IMG/VR virus record: IMGVR_UViG_3300042890_005336
Location: 1-64,000 of that record
Source: a virus
Strand: one strand, 5' to 3'
Length of the DNA: 64,000 nucleotides
Of this stretch, positions 1-8,300 are shown one piece after another; the stretch's first letter is position 1, and every line of letters starts with the position of its first letter. The position numbers and the translations under genes were made by a program. The notes under the pieces are model-generated. The model was not told the DNA's origin and did not search any database. It worked only from the letters and a program-made list of their open reading frames with translations.

Positions 1-1512
1 CGGTGCATCAGGCACTAGAGCAGGTCTTATTGCAGCACTTGCTGCACTATTAGGTGAATTACCAACACTATTTGTTGCATATACAACAAAAGTATAACTT
101 GTTCCTTGTGTTAACCCCGATACAACTATAGTACCACTACTTGCTTGTGATAATGTTCCTGTTATAGATCCAGGCGTACTAACCGCTGTGTAACTCGTAA
201 TTGCGTTACCACCATTACTTGATGATGCAGTATATGGTACATTAATTGAAGTACCACTGCCACTAACATTAGTTGGTGTTCCAATAGTTGGCGCAGTTGG
301 CACTACAGCAGGTGATATAGAATTACTTGCCGCACTATTAGGTGAATTACCAACGCTATTTGTTGCATATACAACAAACGTATAACTTGTTCCTTGTGTT
401 AACCCCGATACAACAATAGTACCACTACTTGCTTGCGACAATGTCCCTGTGATTGACCCAGGCGTACTTACCGCTGTATAACTTGTAATTGCGTTACCAC
501 CATTACTTGATGATGCAGTATATGGTACATTAATTGAAGTACCACTGCCACCCACTCTTGTCGCTGTACCGATTGTTGGAGCAGTTGGTACTACCGCAGG
601 TGCAATTGAATTACTTATAGCACTATTTGGTGAATCACCTACAGCATTAGTAGCTTTTACTACAAATGTATAACTAGTTCCTTGTGTCAAACCATTAACA
701 CGTATTGTTCCACTACTTGCTTGAGATAATGTCCCTGTTATAGACCCAGGTGTACTTGTAGCTGTGTAACTTGTAATTGGAGTACCACCATTACTTGATG
801 ATGCAGTATATGGAACATCAAGGGATGTACTACTACCACTTACACGTATAACTGTACCAATAGTAGGTGCTGTTGGTACAATACCTGCAACAATTGAACT
901 ACTTGCTGCACTATTTGGTGAATCACCTACCGTATTAGTTGCTTTTACTACAAATGTATAACTTGTTCCTTGTGTTAGTCCACTTACACGTATTGTTCCA
1001 CTACTTGCTTGTGATATAGTTCCTGTAATAGACCCAGGCGTACTTGTCGCTGTATAACTTGTAATAGGTAATCCACCATTACTTGATGATGCTGTGTATG
1101 GAACATCTATTTGGGTACCACTACCACTTACATTTAATGGTGTACCAATTGTTGGAGCAGTTGGTAATGTAGCAGGAATGACTGAATTACTTGCAGCACT
1201 ATTTGGTGAATTACCTACTGCATTTGTTGCATAAACAACAAAAGTATAAGATGTTCCTGCTGTTAATCCACTAACACGAATGGTTCCACTGCTTGCTTGT
1301 GATAATGTTCCTGTTATATTATCAGGTGTGCTTACCGCTGTATAACTTGTAATAGGTAATCCACCATTGCTTGATGATGCGGTATAAGGTACATCTATTT
1401 GGGTACTACTTCCACTAACACGTGCTGCTGTACCAATTGTTGGTGCTGTAGGTACAAATACACTTTCTACAGTAAGTCCTGAGAATGTCATTCCATTGAA
1501 AGTTAAGCCCAT
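1..1512 (-). CDS. FN3-repeat fibre/adhesin protein, 3' end outside window
   Basis: The gene begins at ATG 1512 after an AAGGTAA ribosome site and runs off the left edge without a stop. After a short N-terminus (MGLTFNGMTFSG) it consists of about five tandem repeats of roughly 92 residues, each starting near APTIGT and containing ITSYTA.STP, QASSG and SYTFVV.ATN. This is the pattern of phage fibronectin-type-III/Ig-like domains. Its N-terminus and repeats match the complete adhesin at 17932-21642, so the two are paralogues. Such domains usually decorate phage fibres and help surface binding. Whether this copy also ends in glycine-rich modules cannot be seen. Confidence 0.8.
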   Translation of the reverse strand, partial: MGLTFNGMTFSGLTVESVFVPTAPTIGTAARVSGSSTQIDVPYTASSSNGGLPITSYTAVSTPDNITGTLSQASSGTIRVSGLTAGTSYTFVVYATNAVGNSPNSAASNSVIPATLPTAPTIGTPLNVSGSGTQIDVPYTASSSNGGLPITSYTATSTPGSITGTISQASSGTIRVSGLTQGTSYTFVVKATNTVGDSPNSAASSSIVAGIVPTAPTIGTVIRVSGSSTSLDVPYTASSSNGGTPITSYTATSTPGSITGTLSQASSGTIRVNGLTQGTSYTFVVKATNAVGDSPNSAISNSIAPAVVPTAPTIGTATRVGGSGTSINVPYTASSSNGGNAITSYTAVSTPGSITGTLSQASSGTIVVSGLTQGTSYTFVVYATNSVGNSPNSAASNSISPAVVPTAPTIGTPTNVSGSGTSINVPYTASSSNGGNAITSYTAVSTPGSITGTLSQASSGTIVVSGLTQGTSYTFVVYATNSVGNSPNSAASAAIRPALVPDAP

Positions 1513-1523
1513 AATTTGTTACC

Positions 1524-2141
1524 TTATGATCTAGAACCTGTTGAAGGTCTTGGTGGTCTTGTTATTGTGGTCATGGGACTTTTATTTCCCATCGTAGACA
1601 TAAATTTTTTCTGATCAAAAGGGTCAAAAGCAGGTTTAGTTCTATCTCCTGCATAGGGCATTTCAATCTTATCTTTTTGTTCAGCATTGCGAATACGTGA
1701 CATATATTGCTCACCATACTCCTTACTAGCTTCTTTACCATCATCTTCTAATTCTGTGTGATCTAATAAAGGCGTATGACTAGCTTGATTTGCATATTGT
1801 TCAGCTTCATGTGTCACACTATCATCATATCCTGCTTGAATCATACGAACCATATTCTCATCATAATTTAGTAAACGTGCAATTTGCTTTACCATAGGTT
1901 CAGTACATGGATATCTAAATTCAACATCTATAATCCATATCGATTGATTTTGTAAGTTTGGAAACCCATATGGGTCTTTTTGTATCGGTGTGCTCTTAGG
2001 TTCACTGATTTTGACAGGGTCAAATTTCTGTAAGTTAAACATAAACATGTCTAACCAATTTTTATTACAGTCTCCTGCAACTTTAATTTTGTAATTGTAA
2101 GTGCGTACACTCTCTGTTAAATATTGGCGAAAAGTTTTCAT
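1524..2141 (-). CDS. Putative internal/structural head protein with a T4-type capsid-targeting N-terminus
   Basis: This 205-residue protein opens with MKTFRQYLTES. T4 internal proteins IPI-IPIII open with MKTYQEFIAE, a capsid-targeting peptide cut by gp21 after the (I/L)xE motif; here LTE ends at residue 10. The rest has a mixed alpha/beta N-terminal part (a PIQKDPYGFPNL segment), a charged middle, and a Pro/Arg/Ser-rich tail. It follows gp16 and has its own GATAAATA late promoter 20 bp upstream plus an AGGAA ribosome site. The family looks like a conserved structural protein of marine T4-like phages, but I cannot name it. Packaging inside the head is inferred from the N-terminus only. Confidence 0.55.
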   Translation of the reverse strand: MKTFRQYLTESVRTYNYKIKVAGDCNKNWLDMFMFNLQKFDPVKISEPKSTPIQKDPYGFPNLQNQSIWIIDVEFRYPCTEPMVKQIARLLNYDENMVRMIQAGYDDSVTHEAEQYANQASHTPLLDHTELEDDGKEASKEYGEQYMSRIRNAEQKDKIEMPYAGDRTKPAFDPFDQKKFMSTMGNKSPMTTITRPPRPSTGSRS

Positions 2142-2161
2142 AAACTAAATTCCTGTTAAAT

Positions 2162-2169
2162 TATTTATC
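2162..2169 (-). promoter_or_regulatory. T4-type late promoter (GATAAATA)
   Basis: On the minus strand GATAAATA follows the TGA stop of the small terminase directly and lies 20 bp before ATG 2141. It matches the gp55-dependent consensus TATAAATA at 7 of 8 positions. Confidence 0.65.
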
Positions 2170-2691
2170 TCAATCGGGTTTTTTGTCTTGGCTGTTTTTA
2201 TCAAGTAAAGTCTTTAATAACTCATTTCTATCTAGTACTCTACCTTCTCCAAGATCTTGTTTTTTCAAATTATTTTCTTCTTTTGAATTAACAATGCTTA
2301 ATTTTCTATCAAGCTCAGCTTTTTTTAACTGCAAATCAATCATTTTTAGTTTTTTGTTGACTTTAGCAGTCTTGGCTGTGATAGCATGACCCAACATAGA
2401 ACTAGCCACAGCAAAAATTTCAGCACTAAATCTACTGTCAACTTGCATACCTAAATTGCTTAAATCATGGAAACTTTCTACTGCTAATTTAGATATTTCA
2501 TCTAGTTCACCATCACTTGCATCTAACCCTTTTACTTGAGGTAATGCATTTTCTACTTTTTCAATCGTGTTCAAAGTATCCTCAGAAATGAGTTCTTTAG
2601 GTACAATTTGTGTTTCTTTAATATCATGTTCAGATTCTTCAGGTTTTTCCTGCGAATCTAATTCAAATAAATCAATAAGACTTTTAGTAAT
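2170..2691 (-). CDS. 16: Terminase small subunit gp16, likely AUU start
   Basis: gp16 recognises phage DNA and stimulates the large terminase during head filling. The central helical segment (SAEIFAVASSMLGHAITAK followed by a Lys-rich coiled coil) matches the T4 gp16 oligomerisation core in spacing and character. The frame has no ATG at its 5' end. A TTG at 2574 would give only 134 residues and has no ribosome site. The frame stays open upstream to an ATT at 2691, preceded by GGAG with a 7-nt spacer, giving 173 residues against 164 in T4. The extension (TKSLIDLFELDSQEKPEES) resembles the acidic gp16 N-terminus. I therefore choose the ATT start. The gene sits between gp4 and a putative head protein. 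Confidence 0.65.
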   Translation of the reverse strand: MTKSLIDLFELDSQEKPEESEHDIKETQIVPKELISEDTLNTIEKVENALPQVKGLDASDGELDEISKLAVESFHDLSNLGMQVDSRFSAEIFAVASSMLGHAITAKTAKVNKKLKMIDLQLKKAELDRKLSIVNSKEENNLKKQDLGEGRVLDRNELLKTLLDKNSQDKKPD

Positions 2692-2724
2692 TTTAACTCT
2701 CCAATATAAAATATTTAGTTAAAA

Positions 2725-3156
2725 CTACTTTGTACCGTTATGAAATATATCAGACTCAGTAACTACTCTAAATTTTAAACCTTTACTTTTACACCAAGCA
2801 TTTGCTGCTTGCCACTTTGCTGTATTTAAAGCTACAGCTAATTTATCTTTTCGTGACTTTGCTTCTGTTATGTAAGCTTGTTTTTTGGGTTTAATTTCAA
2901 CTACTTCTCCAACAGTTTGCCCATGTTTGTTTTTATATACAATGAATACATCAGGTACATAAATTGTTTGTTTACCTGTTAATGGGTTACGATATGGAAT
3001 TTGTATTGCTTCACTTGCCCATTGTAGTACAGCAGGATTGTTGTCACAAAACATAAAAAAAGTCATTTCCCATCCACTTCGATATTTCGGCTTACCATTG
3101 CCTACATATTTTTGTGGATTTCTTACTTCATAAATGCCTTGTGCATATTTTGCCAT
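2725..3156 (-). CDS. 4: Head completion protein gp4 (TnsA-like nuclease fold)
   Basis: The 143-residue protein opens with MAKYAQGIYEVRNPQKYVGN, followed by YRSGWE, WASEAIQIPYRNP and VPDVFIV....EVVEIKPKK. These are characteristic of T4 gp4 (also called gp50/65), which completes filled heads before tail joining. E30, D69 and E87-x-K89 form the acidic/lysine pattern of TnsA/PD-(D/E)XK-like nucleases, so a nuclease role on the packaged DNA end is plausible. The length is close to T4 gp4. It lies 3 bp after the upstream gene, so the two are probably co-transcribed. Confidence 0.85.
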   Translation of the reverse strand: MAKYAQGIYEVRNPQKYVGNGKPKYRSGWEMTFFMFCDNNPAVLQWASEAIQIPYRNPLTGKQTIYVPDVFIVYKNKHGQTVGEVVEIKPKKQAYITEAKSRKDKLAVALNTAKWQAANAWCKSKGLKFRVVTESDIFHNGTK

Positions 3157-3159
3157 GCT

Positions 3160-3522
3160 CTACTGTACAACATTTCTTTGCACCGATTGCACAGGACTTA
3201 ACACATTATTATATCCAAACATTATTGCTTTGTTATCATTGATACTATTAAGATAATAAGCCATGGTTAAGTTAATCTGCATGGTTGATGTTGAACTCTT
3301 AAAACTTTCTAGCAATGTTAAAACATTGACACCTGTTAAAGTAGCAATTCTAAATAAATTTACTGTAAATGCTTCACTAGTTTGTTGATCATTAGTAAAT
3401 TTATTGAAAAAAGAATTGACAATTTCATATTGACCTGCAGGTGGTTCAATTTGAAAATCATAAAACGCATCATAGATGACGTTTGTTATATCTTGAGTTT
3501 GATTGGATACACTTATTGGCAT
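3160..3522 (-). CDS. Unknown 120-aa protein in the tail/head-completion cluster
   Basis: I do not recognise this family. It looks mostly helical and soluble (YDAFYDFQIEPPAGQYEIVN, then an NLFRIATLTGVNVLTLLESF helix), with no Cys pairs or membrane segment. It lies between the second tube-like protein and gp4, with gaps of 15 and 3 bp, so a structural or assembly role is likely by position. A TCTAAATA octamer lies 7 bp before its ATG and could serve as a weak late promoter. Confidence 0.6.
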   Translation of the reverse strand: MPISVSNQTQDITNVIYDAFYDFQIEPPAGQYEIVNSFFNKFTNDQQTSEAFTVNLFRIATLTGVNVLTLLESFKSSTSTMQINLTMAYYLNSINDNKAIMFGYNNVLSPVQSVQRNVVQ

Positions 3523-3529
3523 AATATAC

Positions 3530-3537
3530 TATTTAGA
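3530..3537 (-). promoter_or_regulatory. Possible weak late promoter (TCTAAATA)
   Basis: One mismatch from TATAAATA, located 7 bp before ATG 3522. If used, transcription would start at or next to the start codon. Confidence 0.35.
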
Positions 3538-4644
3538 TCAACCACCAGGTAGCCCTGAAGCATTTGTTGGTGTAGTTATATTATTTGCGTTTGATGTGCT
3601 TGTGTTTTGAGTTGGCTTAAACGTAGGGAACTTAAAATTAGATGCTGTATTTACAGCAATTTGCCCTAACCCTGCTGTTAATTCTGCTTTAGCAGCAGCT
3701 TTTAAACCTGCTTTACTTAAATTCTTTGATGCAGTAATACCTTTAATCGCTGCACCAACAATATTTCCTGCACTTAAATCTTGTTGTATACCTAAAGCAG
3801 CATCAATTAATCCACCTTGACCTAATATCGTATTACGTGTACCTGCTTTTGTAATAGGACTCTTTTCTAAATCATAGTGAGATGCTTGTCCAAAACCTTG
3901 TACTATTTGATCAGGACTATTACCATTTAATGCACCATCATAATACTTAACATACTCATATCGTATAGACATACGATTTTCCATGGTTGCGTTTGTTTGA
4001 TAATAATCATAAGTATCATGCTGCCATGAATCAATAATTGGATTAACTAATTGATATAAAGCAAAGTTATGTTGGTTAAATCCATAGATGTTAATATTTC
4101 TAAAGAATGGAACTTTACCTGTAGTCAATGATACAGTTTGGGGTGTTGGATTTAATTCTACTCCACTGTATCCCCATTGATCAGGAGGTAATTCAGGTGT
4201 ATATTGATTGGCTGTTGCTGCTGCACTATTATTTTCATTATTAGGGTCACCAATATTATAGCTATAATATGCATACCAAAGTTTACGAACTAAGTTACTG
4301 TTGTCATCGTGAAATGTAATTTGTACAGGATCATATTTGATTTTTGTTTGCACAAAACGATGATGGTTATATTGATTTAAATCATGTACATCAAAAGAAT
4401 ATTTTGGCAAATCAACACTTTTTACAGCTAAACCAAAGTTTTTATCTGTTGGAAAAAGTGATGCTGTGTTAACAAATTGTTCGTTTATATCAAAGTATAC
4501 ATGAAACAGCCACTTAAATTTTGGTGAATAGCCAAAAGCATTTGTTACAAATGTTTTTGAAGCATGTGTATAATCTTTTAAAAACTTACGACCGAAGAGT
4601 TCCTCGGTCGCACCTTGCAACACCTGTTGAAAGAATCCTGCCAT
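3538..4644 (-). CDS. Second tube-like protein, possibly gp54-type tail tube initiator
   Basis: This 368-residue protein has the segment VKSVDLPKYSFDVHDLNQYN followed by a TKIKYDPVQITFHDD strand. It resembles the strand order of T4 tube-fold proteins (gp19, gp48, gp54), in which a Pro-x-hydrophobic strand precedes (V/I)T(I/F)xDD. The C-terminal 120 residues are Ala/Asn/Thr-rich and low complexity. It starts 14 bp after the stop of gp19. T4 gp54 (320 aa) caps the baseplate and starts the tube, so a tube initiator or tube-interacting baseplate protein is the best guess. A neck or tail-terminator role is possible. Confidence 0.5.
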   Translation of the reverse strand: MAGFFQQVLQGATEELFGRKFLKDYTHASKTFVTNAFGYSPKFKWLFHVYFDINEQFVNTASLFPTDKNFGLAVKSVDLPKYSFDVHDLNQYNHHRFVQTKIKYDPVQITFHDDNSNLVRKLWYAYYSYNIGDPNNENNSAAATANQYTPELPPDQWGYSGVELNPTPQTVSLTTGKVPFFRNINIYGFNQHNFALYQLVNPIIDSWQHDTYDYYQTNATMENRMSIRYEYVKYYDGALNGNSPDQIVQGFGQASHYDLEKSPITKAGTRNTILGQGGLIDAALGIQQDLSAGNIVGAAIKGITASKNLSKAGLKAAAKAELTAGLGQIAVNTASNFKFPTFKPTQNTSTSNANNITTPTNASGLPGG

Positions 4645-4657
4645 AATACTAAACTAA

Positions 4658-5296
4658 TTAACCGCCAACGCCACTTACATTAGTTAATATTTGTCTTGCT
4701 ACTGCTGCACCAACACCTTGTTGAATACCACTATCAGTTGGTGTTTGTACTGCATTATCATAACGAATTGTTAATGAAATTGTAACAGGTTCATTTGTTC
4801 CATAATTTAAAGTGTTATAGTTTGCATTTTGAATAAAGCAACCATAAAGTTCCCAAGTTTCCAAAACTGTTGGAATATGAATACCACCACCTCCATCAAG
4901 AATTTGGATGGTAGTTTGAAACTTATAACTGCTACCTGCTGCTGCACTTGCTTGTTCTTCAAAATCAAATTGCTTTTGAATTTGTTCACCAACACGCATC
5001 GCTACAGCACCCGTTGCATCATCACGTAAGTTCAATGTAATTGCTTGCCACTCAGGTTTACCTGCCAAATATACACGACTATTATAAATTTCTAAAGGAA
5101 TCTCAGGAAAACTTACTTGCGGACGTGATACGTCAATAACCTGTTTAGTAAGTTCAGTAGTAGCTTTGTCAACACCAATATTTTGAAACAATACACGAAA
5201 ACGATATTGTAACTTTGGCATTAACAAACCTTGACTATCACCTCCTACATCACTGCCTACAGGCACTGTCATTTTTGAGATTGAAGTAAAACTCAT
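4658..5296 (-). CDS. 19: Tail tube protein gp19
   Basis: The tube is the inner channel through which DNA passes during injection. The 212-residue protein has MPKLQYRFRVLF, then SRPQVSFPEIPLEIYNSR and WQAITLNLRDD, then ELYGCFIQNANYN and TISLTIRYDNA. These strands are typical of gp19-fold tube subunits. It is slightly longer than T4 gp19 (163 aa). It lies directly downstream of the sheath gene, as in T4. It has its own GATAAATA promoter and a strong AGGAG ribosome site, which fits high late expression. Confidence 0.85.
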   Translation of the reverse strand: MSFTSISKMTVPVGSDVGGDSQGLLMPKLQYRFRVLFQNIGVDKATTELTKQVIDVSRPQVSFPEIPLEIYNSRVYLAGKPEWQAITLNLRDDATGAVAMRVGEQIQKQFDFEEQASAAAGSSYKFQTTIQILDGGGGIHIPTVLETWELYGCFIQNANYNTLNYGTNEPVTISLTIRYDNAVQTPTDSGIQQGVGAAVARQILTNVSGVGG

Positions 5297-5316
5297 TTTT
5301 ATTTCTCCTATACTTT

Positions 5317-5324
5317 TATTTATC
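5317..5324 (-). promoter_or_regulatory. T4-type late promoter (GATAAATA) for gp19
   Basis: The octamer lies 20 bp upstream of ATG 5296, and the leader carries TAGGAG. It gives the tube gene a transcript independent of the sheath gene. Confidence 0.7.
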
Positions 5325-5328
5325 TTAA

Positions 5329-5357
5329 ATTAGGAACCCAAAATATGGGTTCCTAAT
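5329..5357. terminator. 12-bp perfect hairpin between sheath and tube genes
   Basis: ATTAGGAACCCA pairs perfectly with TGGGTTCCTAAT around a 5-nt loop. On the minus strand it follows the sheath stop by about 10 nt but lacks a T-run; on the plus strand it is followed by CTTTTTT. It could be a terminator for antisense transcription, a weak terminator for gp18, or an mRNA 3'-end stabiliser. Confidence 0.6.
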
Positions 5358-5366
5358 CTTTTTTCA

Positions 5367-8300
5367 TTAAACACCTGCTGCAATTTCGCCTGTGTTCAAT
5401 ATACGAACAGGAATGTAAATGAATTCCACTGCCTTGACAGGTTCAATCGCTATATCAATCCATAATTGATTAGCATCAATTCTAGCAGGTGTGTTATTAC
5501 TTTCATCACATACTACGAGATAATCGTAAAGACCACGCTTTGACTGAACATCTGCTAACAATGTTTGTACGACAGCTTTTGCCTGTGAACGTGTAATCAC
5601 ATCATTAGGTTCGAAGATAAATGGACGAACTGCCTGTTGTAAACGCTCACGTAGGTAACATATCAAACGTGCAACATTCGTACGATCAAGTGAACTTTGA
5701 CTATCAAAGCTATTCTTATTACCAAAGTTGAGTAAACCAATATTGGTAAAGAATGCTACAGGATTAATAAAGTTTGTGTACTCAATATTACGTAATGCTA
5801 AACGGTTCTTTGTTACTACAAATTCGCCTGTTGCTGCATCAATGTAACCAATATTTGTTGCATTGTCTACAACACCTCGACGTTGACCTGCAGGAGCAAA
5901 CCATGGATAAGCAATTGTATCGTTACGTAAAATAGTACGTAATAACATATAGCTTGGTGGTAAAGCAACTGCTGCACCTGTTAAGTCACTGCCAATACAA
6001 CTTGGATAATATAATCCCATGTATGTATCACGTGTAACTAATCCATCTTCACCTGTTGATGTTGCTCCTGCTGCATTAGTTGCCCATGCAGAAATAGCGT
6101 TAGCATCATCAGCAAGACGCATTGGTGTATCACCAACAATGTATCCTGTTTGACCACGATCATTATTTAATGTGACCATGTTTGGCTGAAGCTCAGGATA
6201 ATTTGGTGTAGCAATCAAGTTAAAGTATGTGTCTTCTTCACGAACTGATTGGTTTGTATCAATTGCTGCTTTCATAGCAGATACAACCATTGCACGTTGT
6301 GCTTTACGACCCATATATGGAGCACCATTAGTCATATTTCCACTTGTTGTAACCCATGTATAACTAAACTCAGGTAAACTTCCAGGCGTTGTCGTTGGAC
6401 TAATATATGAACTTGCATTTGGATAATTTGTTTGTGTAAAATAATTAGTTCTAAATTGTTTTACGTTATAACCACTTCTACGTGTGTTGAATAACAATGT
6501 ACCACGTGGATATAGTGAATAACTTGGAGCATCCAAATCAATATAGTTACTTGATAACAAGCTCACAATTGTTGGGATTGCATCATTGACAGGGTCTACG
6601 CCACTGTTTGGTGCCCAACGTGCATCAGCAAATACTACACCATTTTCTGTAACTTGGTCAGTATTGTCAAGTAATACCCATTGTGCTAAACCACTAACTA
6701 ATTGCCAACGGTTAATTACAGGATAATTTTCAAGATCACTTGTATCAATCCAAATATCACCATATACTAAAGGTGTACCATCACTTTGTACTGTTGGTTC
6801 ACTTGCACTGATGATTGGACCTGCAGGGTCGGTTGTACCTGTTGCAGTAGTTGACCACAAACCATTTGTACCATAAGTTGCGTTACGATATCCAACCCAC
6901 TGTGTACCTGTGTTGACCATGATATCAACTTCATCAACAACACTGTAATACCAATTTGTATTATTTGTTGGTAGCGTTACAGGACGAATATCATTTGACT
7001 CATAACTAAATTCTTGCCAATTACTTAATGCAGTCATGTAGGAAGGTGTCATTTGTCCACCATAAGGTAACAATGAAACAATTGCTCCACCTGCTGCTGT
7101 TACATAAGCTGTTATTGTACTTGTTACGTATGGAGTTAATGATGAACCACCTAAGGTAACAATATCACCTGTTACATAACCTGTACCACCTGATACACTG
7201 ATTGAGCTAATTGTATAACCTGTGTAAACAATACCTGTTACAGTTGCTCCTGTACCTGTACCACCTGTTACAGTAAACGTACCTGCTGTAGGTCCTGATG
7301 TTTGTAAGGTTACTTGAGACATTGGGCCTGGTTTGCTGCCTGTAGGTGCTCCTGTTGTTGCACTTAAAGACAAACCTGCGATATCAATTGCACTGTTTGA
7401 ATATGCATTATCATCTAGAAGAATTTGACCACCCTCAGTATGAGTCAATACAATTGCTCCTGTGCCTGATACTGATGCTGTGGTATAAGGTATATTTGCT
7501 GCTGACCATGCAGCAACAAAATCTGATGCACCTTTAGCTGCTACAGTAGCAGGTAATGAAACTACATAACGTGGTGATAACGATGAACTACCAGGCATAC
7601 TCACATACACACCAAAAGTTGATGCCCCTGTGCTAAAATTAGGACTTGTATTTGTACCTGTGAATGTTGATGCACCTGTTGCACTTCTACGGAATAATTG
7701 AATAGGTGCTGCGTTATCTGTTGCACCGAATGAATATTGTGCATATAGTGTGTTTACTGCAATATTTTTACCACCTGCTGAGTCTAAATCAGCACTTGCG
7801 CTTGCATCATCCAAATATAATGGGCATGCTAGTGAAACAAAAGTATCAGTTGCTGCCACATAACGACTTGTTACTAAATTTGTACCTAAGTTGGCACTAT
7901 TAGTTTTAATCCACAAGCTTCCTGTTGGACGTGCTGTAGCACTTGCTCTCCAATTTGGTTGTTGAGCGTTTGTACCATAAAATACTGTAGGAGCATTATA
8001 TGTACCAACTTGGAAACCAAATTGTGCCCAATGTGTTCCGCTTGCACCATCTGATAAAGTGATGGTTGAATCATATAATGAACGTTGGAAAATATTAACA
8101 CGATTGTTTACAACAACAGCTTTTAATAATGGCACATCAGGAATTGCATTAATTGCTGCTGCCAATGTTGAGGCATCAATACCTGAAGCAAAAGTTTCAG
8201 TAAATGTTTTTGCACCACGTGTTACAGAAATTGTAAGATTGTAAGATGTGCCTGGGGTGACTGCGCTACCTTGTAATATAGGCACTGAGCTTAACCAATC

